Translations under genes and position numbers: made by a program | NCBI GenBank assembly: GCA_934569215.1 | Contig: CAKTKF010000011.1 | Span: 1 to 11,252 of the forward strand | DNA length: 11,252 nt | Reading direction: 5' to 3' | From: an uncultured Oscillospiraceae bacterium | GTDB lineage: Bacteria; Bacillota; Clostridia; Oscillospirales; Oscillospiraceae | The notes under the pieces: generated by a model | Told to the model about the DNA's origin: nothing | The model's database searches: none | Seen by the model: the letters and a program-made list of their open reading frames with translations, nothing else | Part shown: positions 5,722 through 11,252 of the stretch, in pieces | Position numbering within the stretch: position 1 is the first letter of the stretch | How the letters are laid out: each line of letters begins with the position of its first letter

Positions 5722-5733
5722 TTGTCTAGACAA
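5722..5733. promoter_or_regulatory. GntR/HutC-type operator palindrome
   Basis: TTGTCTAGACAA is a perfect 12-base palindrome that begins right after the -10 box and spans the predicted start. Its GTCTAGAC core matches the style of sites bound by HutC-subfamily GntR proteins, such as the DasR/NagR-type GGTCTAGACC. A HutC-type regulator is encoded in the back-to-back operon (3578-4297). Binding here would block RNA polymerase. Confidence 0.75.
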
Positions 5734-5786
5734 GTTGAAGATACATGAAGCATGCAGAAAATTCTCCGGAAAGGACGTGGATCATC

Positions 5787-6596
5787 ATGATCATTATTGG
5801 CGAAAAAATCAACGGCGCCATTCCCTCCATCAAAAAAGCCATCGCCGAACACGACGAGGCCTTGATTGTGGAGCGGACGCTGGCACAGGCGAACGCCGGG
5901 GCAGATTTCCTGGACTGCGCCCCCAGCACCGCCACGGACATTGAATACGAGACCATGGTCTGGCTCATGGGACTGATGCAGGACGTGACCCAGATCCCGC
6001 TGTGCATCGACAGTCCCAACGCCAAGCTCCTGGCGCACATTTTGGAGGAAGGTCACGCCGCCCGCCCCGGCATGGTAAACTCCGTCAACGAAGAGGGCGA
6101 CAAGTGCGAGACCATCTTCCCCCTGATCGCGGGGACACCCTGGCACGTGGTGGGTCTGACCTGTGACCGGGACGGCATTCCCGCCGATCCGGAGAAGAAG
6201 ATCGACATTGCCAAGCGGATCATCGATAAGGCGGACAAATACGGCGTGGCGCTGAACCAGCTGCACATCGACCCCTGCGTCATGGCCATCGCCACCATGC
6301 CCACCTCCATGAAGGATTTCGAGCGCTGCATCCGGGGCATCCACGAGTACGCCCCCACCGTCAAGGTCACGGGCGCCATTTCCAACATTTCCTTTGACAT
6401 GCCCGCAAGAAAGTATGTCAACATGAATTGCATGGCCTACGCCATTGCGGCGGGGCTGGACAGCGCCATCATGGATCCCTGCAACATGGACATGATCGGC
6501 ACCATTTACGCCTGCGAAGCTCTGACCATGAAGGACAAGGGCGGCAGAAAGTATAACCGGGCTTACCGTCAGGGCAAGTTCGGGGTAAAAAAATAA
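5787..6596 (+). CDS. MtrH/AcsE-like pterin-binding methyltransferase (methyl-corrinoid:tetrahydrofolate type)
   Basis: A 269-residue TIM-barrel protein of the pterin-binding (DHPS-like) family. Motifs shared with methyltetrahydrofolate:corrinoid methyltransferases run in order: GEKING (5-10), GADFLDCAPST (38-48), CIDSPN (73-78), NSVNEE (98-103), DPCV (162-165), GAISNISFDMPAR (196-208) and GLDSAIMDP (223-231). It is complete and of normal length. In bacterial demethylation systems this family usually carries the methyl group between a corrinoid protein and tetrahydrofolate (MtvA-like). Some members instead act directly on substrates such as glycine betaine (MtgB-like), so its direction here is inference. 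I chose ATG at 5787, where family proteins begin, with AAAGGA 11 bases upstream. An in-frame ATG at 5745 would add 14 atypical residues. It is the first gene of the operon, 13 bases before the corrinoid gene. Confidence 0.9.
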   Translation: MIIIGEKINGAIPSIKKAIAEHDEALIVERTLAQANAGADFLDCAPSTATDIEYETMVWLMGLMQDVTQIPLCIDSPNAKLLAHILEEGHAARPGMVNSVNEEGDKCETIFPLIAGTPWHVVGLTCDRDGIPADPEKKIDIAKRIIDKADKYGVALNQLHIDPCVMAIATMPTSMKDFERCIRGIHEYAPTVKVTGAISNISFDMPARKYVNMNCMAYAIAAGLDSAIMDPCNMDMIGTIYACEALTMKDKGGRKYNRAYRQGKFGVKK

Positions 6597-6609
6597 AGGG
6601 GGAAACGCA

Positions 6610-7248
6610 ATGATCGACTACAAAGAACTGGCCGAGGCCATGGGCGACCTGGACGAGGATACCGTCAAGGAGCTTCTGGAAACGGTCATGGCAGACGGCG
6701 GCTCCGGCGCACAGGAAGCGATGGACGCCTGCCAGAAGGGAATGGACATCGTCGGTTCCCGGTTTGAGAGCGGCGAGTATTTCGTCGGCGACCTGATCTA
6801 TGCAGGCGAGCTGATGACCGACGCCGTATCCATTCTGAAGGACGCCCTGGTCACCGGCGACGACAGCGGCACCAAGACGAAGATGATCCTGTGTACCGTC
6901 AAGGATGACCTGCACGACATCGGCAAGAACATCGTCCGCTCCATGCTGGAAGCGGCAGGCTTTGAGGTGCTGGACTTGGGCATTGACGTTCCCGCCTCGG
7001 AGATCGTAAAGGCGGCGAAGGAAAACAGCATCAAGATCGTGGCGCTTTCCGGCGTTCTGACCCTGGCCATCGACTCCATGAAGGCGACGGTGGAAGCGTT
7101 CAAGGAAAACGGAATGGACGATGTGAAGATCATCATCGGCGGCGCACCGGTCTCGGAGGAAGCCATGAAAATCACCGGTGCCGACGAATGGGCGCACAGC
7201 CCCCAGAAAACCGTTCAGGTCTGCAAGGACTGGGCGGAGGCGATTTAA
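6610..7248 (+). CDS. Corrinoid (B12-binding) methyl-carrier protein
   Basis: A 212-residue protein with the same layout as the minus-strand corrinoid gene: a helical cap (about 1-85), then the B12 domain with DLHDIGKN (100-107), in which His102 is the lower cobalt ligand, SGVLTL (147-152) and IGGAP (176-180). It should shuttle a methyl group between the UroD-like and MtrH-like methyltransferases of this operon. AAAGGGGG lies upstream of the ATG. The next gene follows after nine bases, and its binding site overlaps this stop codon. The two corrinoid proteins share family motifs but differ clearly in sequence, so they are not a recent duplication. Confidence 0.95.
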   Translation: MIDYKELAEAMGDLDEDTVKELLETVMADGGSGAQEAMDACQKGMDIVGSRFESGEYFVGDLIYAGELMTDAVSILKDALVTGDDSGTKTKMILCTVKDDLHDIGKNIVRSMLEAAGFEVLDLGIDVPASEIVKAAKENSIKIVALSGVLTLAIDSMKATVEAFKENGMDDVKIIIGGAPVSEEAMKITGADEWAHSPQKTVQVCKDWAEAI

Positions 7249-7257
7249 GGAGGCGCT

Positions 7258-7467
7258 ATGCTGAGACGTGTTTTTCGGCAGAAGCAATTTCTTGTGTGCG
7301 TGGCGCTGCTGGCGCTGATCTGTCTGGTATCCAAACTCACGGTCAATTTCATTCAGGATCGGACGGCCATGACGCTGCTGCACACCCTATGCTATGTAGC
7401 TATGATCCCCATTTTCCGGCGAATCGGGCAAATCGTCATGCAATGCACAGAACAAACAAACGAATAA
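7258..7467 (+). CDS. Small membrane protein of unknown function (69 residues)
   Basis: The ORF has a strong binding site, AAGGAGG (7247-7253), four bases before the ATG, and sits tightly between the corrinoid gene (9 bases) and the first transporter (15 bases), so it is very likely translated. The sequence shows a basic N-terminus (Arg3, Arg4, Arg7, Lys9), a first membrane segment about 10-30 and a second about 38-56, then a polar tail. I do not recognise a family. From its position it may assist the transporter or anchor a component at the membrane (inference). Confidence 0.75.
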   Translation: MLRRVFRQKQFLVCVALLALICLVSKLTVNFIQDRTAMTLLHTLCYVAMIPIFRRIGQIVMQCTEQTNE

Positions 7468-7482
7468 GAAAGAAGGAGCATT

Positions 7483-8841
7483 ATGGAAAAGGAAAAACGC
7501 ACATTAAAATTCAGTGAGATCTTCGGCTTCGGCGCGGGCGGTATGTTCACCTACGGCTTCCAGCTGATGATCACCGGCTACTATCTGCTGTACTACATGA
7601 CGGATATCGCCGGATTCTCCACCGTGCTGGCAGCATCCCTGTATTCCACCATCCAGATCATCAAAATGGTGACCATGCTGTTCTCCGGTGTCATCATCGA
7701 CGCCATCAACTTCCGTTCCGGCAAGTACAGAACCTGGGTGCTGGTATCCGGCATCGGTCTGGGTCTGTTCTTCCCCCTCAGCTTTTTCTACTATCCCCTT
7801 CCGCAGTCGGTCTACGTTGTGGTGTTCATGATCATTTACACCCTGCAGACGCTGTTCTATAACGTCGGCTGGACGGCCATGCGCGCCATGATCGGTAAGG
7901 TCGCCAAGAACAAGGCGGATGTGGTTGCTCTGAATACCTCCGCCCAGTCCGCAGGCACCATTTCCAGCATTCTTTACGGCTATATCGGCTACCCCATCCT
8001 GGGCATTGCCCTGTGGGCCGGCACCAAGCAGGCTTACGGCTGCGCCTCCGCGATCTACGGCCTGACCATCATTCTGGGCGCCATCTATATGTTCTGCGCC
8101 TTCGGCAAGTATGAACATCAGGCAGACGAGGCCGCTCCCGTCAAGAAGCAGCGCACCGGTTTCTTTGAAATGTTCAAGGCTCTGAAGGGCCCCATGGTCC
8201 CCTTCTTCTGCTCTTATTCCTTCTCCGCCGCCTCCGCCGGCTTCTTCATGACTCTGCTGGTTTACTACACCACCTATGTTCTGAACGATCCCGCAGCCGC
8301 CGCAAAGTCCCTGAGTTGGAACGCGATCGTCGGCCTGATCGGCTGTCTGATCACCCCCTGGCTGACAAAGAGGCTGTCCAAGAAGACCATTCACGTCGGC
8401 GGCATGATTCTCAGCGCCGTTGGCTATGTGGCACTGGCACTGTTCGGCAGCAAGGCGCTTCCCTTCATCGCCATCCGCGCGGCCATCAATCTGGTAGGCT
8501 GCCCCTCCACCTGCGTCATGAGCGCCCTGTGCAACGACATCGGCGACAGCATCGAGATGCAGGGCAAGGAAGCGCCCCGGGCTTTCCTGCAGGGTCTGAC
8601 CGGCACCACCACCCGCGTGGGTCTGATCCTGTCCTCTTCCATTTCCGCTTTCAGCATGGCTGCCATCGGCTATGTCCCCGGTATGGAATTCACCCCGGAG
8701 CTGATTCAGAAAATGGTCATTCTGATCGCCGTAATCCCCGCCGCCGTATGTGCCATCGCCGGTGCCTGCATGATTTTCTACAGACTGGACGAAAAGCAGA
8801 TTGCGGAGTATAATGCAAAGAAGTACGGCTCCGTTCAATAA
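7483..8841 (+). CDS. Major facilitator transporter of the GPH (glycoside-pentoside-hexuronide:cation symporter) type
   Basis: A 452-residue, strongly hydrophobic protein with about 12 membrane helices and a polar central loop around residues 210-237. Near the end of helix 2 it has Asp73 and the G-K-Y-R-T-W stretch (80-85), the GPH signature loop (D, then GxxRxW). GPH symporters import sugars, glycosides or uronates with sodium or protons. Members beside methyltransferase operons could import methylated compounds (inference). AAGGAG lies just before the ATG, and the gene follows the small membrane gene by 15 bases. The best guess is uptake of the methyl donor used by the neighbouring enzymes. 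The substrate cannot be read from sequence. Confidence 0.9.
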   Translation: MEKEKRTLKFSEIFGFGAGGMFTYGFQLMITGYYLLYYMTDIAGFSTVLAASLYSTIQIIKMVTMLFSGVIIDAINFRSGKYRTWVLVSGIGLGLFFPLSFFYYPLPQSVYVVVFMIIYTLQTLFYNVGWTAMRAMIGKVAKNKADVVALNTSAQSAGTISSILYGYIGYPILGIALWAGTKQAYGCASAIYGLTIILGAIYMFCAFGKYEHQADEAAPVKKQRTGFFEMFKALKGPMVPFFCSYSFSAASAGFFMTLLVYYTTYVLNDPAAAAKSLSWNAIVGLIGCLITPWLTKRLSKKTIHVGGMILSAVGYVALALFGSKALPFIAIRAAINLVGCPSTCVMSALCNDIGDSIEMQGKEAPRAFLQGLTGTTTRVGLILSSSISAFSMAAIGYVPGMEFTPELIQKMVILIAVIPAAVCAIAGACMIFYRLDEKQIAEYNAKKYGSVQ

Positions 8842-8876
8842 AGCGTAGTTCCCCGGGCATCGCAACCATATGACAC

Positions 8877-8914
8877 CATTTCCCATTGAGCGCTGCGCCG
8901 CTCAATGGGAAATG
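8877..8914 (+). repeat. Perfect 16-bp inverted repeat between transporter and UroD-like gene
   Basis: CATTTCCCATTGAGCG (8877-8892) and CGCTCAATGGGAAATG (8899-8914) pair perfectly around a six-base loop. No T-run follows, so it is not a standard intrinsic terminator. It ends 24 bases before the UroD-like start and leaves that gene's AAAGGA free. Likely roles are an RNA stability or processing hairpin that sets gene-specific expression, or a protein binding site. Confidence 0.8.
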
Positions 8915-8938
8915 ACCGCAATAAGAAAGGAAACAAGT

Positions 8939-10108
8939 ATGACCAACCAGGAACTGGAAAAATACAGAATCCAGCTGTTTCGGGACGCGGCCGGCATGGA
9001 GAAAAAGCCGGATCGGACTCCCTTGGTATCCTTCTTCGTAACCTGGAAGATACTGGATTCCCCCTATAAGCTGACGGAAGCCATGAGCGATTACGACAAG
9101 ATGGAGCAGGTCGTCCGGCACCATCAGGAAGCTTACGGCTTTGATACCATGTTTGACTTCGGCACCCGCAACCCCTACCGGGTAGCGCAGGCCATGTCCT
9201 CCCCCACCTATATCGTGGACGACGAGGCGGAATGCGTCAGTGTGCGGGATATCCATATCTGCGAGCCGAAACAAGGGGCGCAGCTGGCAGCAAATTATGA
9301 GAAATTCCTGTGGGAAGTAGGTATGGCGCAAAAATTCCCCTGGTGGAAAGAGGATGCCAGCCTGCAAAAAATTCAGAATGCCTACGACGAAATGATGCGG
9401 TACTTCGGCTACAGCATGAAGATCAAGAACATCATGAAGACGGAGTACGGCCTTCCCGGCGTGACTGCGCCCAACCCCTATGCGGCCATCTCCATGGAAA
9501 ACATTCTGGGCTTTATCCTGGGAATGCGTGGCACCGCTATGATGATGCGCCGGGATAAGCCCGGTCTGCACGCCATGATCGACGCCATGAACGAGCTGTT
9601 CTTCACGCCCCAGCTGGAAGCGCTGAAAAAGCTCCCCGAGGGCGGGAATATGAACTACTGCTTCGATTACCTCAGCGCCATGCTCGCCCATAACTTCATG
9701 AATCCGGATCAGTTTGCAGAGTTCTATTGGCCGTACATGAAGCAGGTTCTGGACGTACTGTGTGAGAAGAAGATGCACGCGCTGATTTTCAGTGAGGGTA
9801 CCATTCTGCGCTACAAGGATTGCTTCAAAGACTATCCCAAGGGCTTCCTGACCATTCTGCCGGAGACGGACGATGTGTTTGAGATTCGCAAAGAGCTGCC
9901 CAACATTGCCATTATGGGCGGTATGCCCAACAGTCTGCTGGGTCGCGGCACCAAGCAGGCGTGTCTGGATCGGGCAAAGCGGGTCATCGACGAGCTTGGC
10001 TGTGACGGCGGCTTTATGTTCTGTCAGGATAAGATGGGTTCCTTCCGCAACGACGCAAATCCGGAAAATCTGAAAGCGGTTTGTGATTTCGTGCGGGAAT
10101 ACGCGTAA
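8939..10108 (+). CDS. Uroporphyrinogen decarboxylase-fold methyltransferase (MtaA/MtvB-like, methyl-transfer candidate)
   Basis: A 389-residue TIM-barrel protein of the UroD family. Recognisable family stretches are the central YCFDYLSAML region (240-249), the GGMPNSLLGRGT stretch (327-338) and the C-terminal DGGFMF followed by NPENLKAV. With a corrinoid protein and an MtrH-like enzyme in the same operon, it most likely transfers a methyl group between a substrate and the corrinoid, rather than making coproporphyrinogen. Metal-dependent relatives carry His-x-Cys-Gly after the strand at about 280. Here the stretch reads H-A-L-I-F-S-E-G (280-287), so the Cys position is Glu286. That could mean another metal ligand set or different chemistry. 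ATG at 8939 is chosen for AAAGGA nine bases upstream. The in-frame extension to 8870 would translate through the hairpin. Confidence 0.87.
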   Translation: MTNQELEKYRIQLFRDAAGMEKKPDRTPLVSFFVTWKILDSPYKLTEAMSDYDKMEQVVRHHQEAYGFDTMFDFGTRNPYRVAQAMSSPTYIVDDEAECVSVRDIHICEPKQGAQLAANYEKFLWEVGMAQKFPWWKEDASLQKIQNAYDEMMRYFGYSMKIKNIMKTEYGLPGVTAPNPYAAISMENILGFILGMRGTAMMMRRDKPGLHAMIDAMNELFFTPQLEALKKLPEGGNMNYCFDYLSAMLAHNFMNPDQFAEFYWPYMKQVLDVLCEKKMHALIFSEGTILRYKDCFKDYPKGFLTILPETDDVFEIRKELPNIAIMGGMPNSLLGRGTKQACLDRAKRVIDELGCDGGFMFCQDKMGSFRNDANPENLKAVCDFVREYA

Positions 10109-10118
10109 AGGAGAAATT

Positions 10119-10274
10119 ATGGACGAAACAGTAGATGTACGCGAATTTGAATCCGGCATCAACGCATTGGTGGAAAAGCTTCATTTTCCTCTGGGTTTTG
10201 ACGGGAAAGAAATGACGGACGAGCAGAAACGCGCTGCGCTGATTCAATTTATCAACTTCGTTATCATGGGCTGA
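10119..10274 (+). CDS. Small soluble protein of unknown function (51 residues)
   Basis: The ATG at 10119 has AAAGGAG (10107-10113) five bases upstream, overlapping the stop of the UroD-like gene. The protein is acidic and likely helical, begins MDETVDVREFESGINALVEK, and has no cysteines or membrane segment. I do not recognise it. The tight position (10 bases after the UroD-like gene, 31 before the second transporter) and good binding site argue for a real gene. It could be a small partner of the methyltransferase or corrinoid protein (inference). Confidence 0.72.
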   Translation: MDETVDVREFESGINALVEKLHFPLGFDGKEMTDEQKRAALIQFINFVIMG

Positions 10275-10305
10275 CGCAGCAGAAGATAAGAGAGGGGGAC
10301 AGGCA

Positions 10306-11252
10306 ATGAAACCCGCGCCTGAGGGAAAATCCAACCTGAGCCGCAAAACGATATACGGCTATGGACTGGGAGAGTTTGGCTACAGTTTTTACCTGAATCT
10401 GATATCTTCTTATCTGATGTTCTATATGACGGACGTGCTTCTGCTACCAACCCGGTTGACTGGCATCCTCTATTCCGCAGTTCAGTGGGTGGAGGCTGCC
10501 ACGGCGCTGGCAGCAGGCATCCTCATTGACAATCTGTTCACCGCCAAGGGCAGGTATCGCCCCTGGATTTTCCGGGGCAGTGTGATCTGTGCGCTGTCCA
10601 CGGCGCTTCTGTTCACCCGGCTTCCCATGGGTACGGCAGGTACCGCCACGGTTTTCGTGGTGCTGTATACCATTTCCTACGCAGGCTACAATCTGATGTT
10701 TGTCGCGTACCGGGCGATCATGGGCGCGATCGGAAAGACACCTTCGGATACCGTCGCGCTGACGATCAGCGGAACGCAGCTGTCCACGCTGGCAAGTCTG
10801 GCCTTTGGGCAGATCGGGGTACGGCTGCTGCACGGATTTTCCCGGATCGAAACCGGCTACACGGTCTCCGCCGGTCTGTACGGATTGATCCTGGTCGGCG
10901 CAATGGCCGCTGTCTGCGTGGTGACGAAGCCCTACGATCCGGGTCAGGCGGAAGTAAAGAAAGCGGAAAAGGCACCCGGTGTCAGTCCGAAACAGACGCT
11001 TCGCGCGCTGCCACCCATTCTGCCATGTGCCTTTGGCTTTATATTCAGCATTGGGGCAAGCACTCTGCTCTTTTCCATGCTTGCCTACTATTTCAACTGG
11101 GTCATTGGTGACTCCGCCGGAATGTCCACGCTGATCACGGTCATGACCGTGGCGCGGCTGGCAGCGACCTTTGTCGTGACGCCGCTCTCCCGGAGGTTTG
11201 AAAAGCGGACGATTTTCATAGACTCCATGCTTCTGTCCACGCTGTGCATTAC
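10306..11252 (+). CDS. Second GPH-type major facilitator transporter, C-terminus beyond the window
   Basis: The frame is open from ATG 10306 to the window end (315 codons visible). GAGGGGG lies seven bases before the start. The protein resembles the first transporter: YGYGLGEFGYSFYL near the N-terminus, a helix-2 loop with Asp75 and G-R-Y-R-P-W (82-87), an even closer match to the GPH signature, and a polar central loop around 200-230 (KKAEKAPG). About eight membrane segments are visible. The two transporters are clearly divergent paralogues rather than a fresh duplication, which suggests different substrates, for example import of the methylated compound and export of its demethylated product (inference). 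Confidence 0.9.
   Translation, partial: MKPAPEGKSNLSRKTIYGYGLGEFGYSFYLNLISSYLMFYMTDVLLLPTRLTGILYSAVQWVEAATALAAGILIDNLFTAKGRYRPWIFRGSVICALSTALLFTRLPMGTAGTATVFVVLYTISYAGYNLMFVAYRAIMGAIGKTPSDTVALTISGTQLSTLASLAFGQIGVRLLHGFSRIETGYTVSAGLYGLILVGAMAAVCVVTKPYDPGQAEVKKAEKAPGVSPKQTLRALPPILPCAFGFIFSIGASTLLFSMLAYYFNWVIGDSAGMSTLITVMTVARLAATFVVTPLSRRFEKRTIFIDSMLLSTLCI

Noticed and set aside
8870..8938. N-terminal extension of the UroD-like protein
   Set aside because: It would be encoded across the perfect hairpin. The ATG at 8939 has a clear binding site and a normal start.
1..11252. CRISPR arrays, insertion sequences, tRNA or rRNA genes, phage attachment sites
   Set aside because: No regularly spaced repeats, transposase or integrase sequence, cloverleaf or rRNA sequence was seen.

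Overview
The window reads as a moderately GC-rich Firmicutes chromosome, probably a gut-type member of class Clostridia (Oscillospiraceae-like; inferred from style, not proven). The signs are strong AGGAGG-type ribosome binding sites, a T-box leader on a tRNA synthetase gene, sigma-A promoters, a YabE-like 3D-domain protein next to rsmA, and methyl-transfer genes typical of anaerobes.

Left part (1-3570), housekeeping. On the minus strand the first codons of a threonyl-tRNA synthetase gene (1-74) sit behind a threonine T-box leader (about 131-372) with its own promoter. After a long, AT-rich, promoter-dense intergenic region come three plus-strand genes: a secreted or membrane-anchored cell-wall protein (DUF348 repeats, G5, 3D domain), rsmA/ksgA, and a HAD phosphatase of the YjjG type overlapping rsmA by four bases. 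The rsmA ribosome binding site lies in one arm of a long inverted repeat that also contains a promoter. A perfect bidirectional terminator (3537-3576) closes this block.

Middle (3578-5479), a minus-strand operon transcribed as flavodoxin, corrinoid protein, GntR/HutC-type regulator. The corrinoid and regulator genes overlap by 23 bases.

Right part (5693-11252), a long plus-strand operon: consensus promoter, palindromic operator TTGTCTAGACAA, MtrH/AcsE-like pterin methyltransferase, second corrinoid protein, 69-residue membrane protein, GPH-type transporter, perfect 16-bp hairpin, UroD-fold methyltransferase, 51-residue protein, and a second GPH-type transporter cut by the window edge.

Working model (inference): a methylated compound is imported by the GPH-type transporters. 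The UroD-like protein moves its methyl group to a corrinoid protein, and the MtrH-like protein passes it on to tetrahydrofolate. The GntR-family protein, encoded back to back with this operon, represses it at the palindrome until an effector appears. The flavodoxin could supply electrons for corrinoid reactivation, but no RamA-type activase is in view. The methyl donor cannot be read from the sequence. The UroD-like protein lacks the usual His-x-Cys metal motif, so its chemistry deserves attention.
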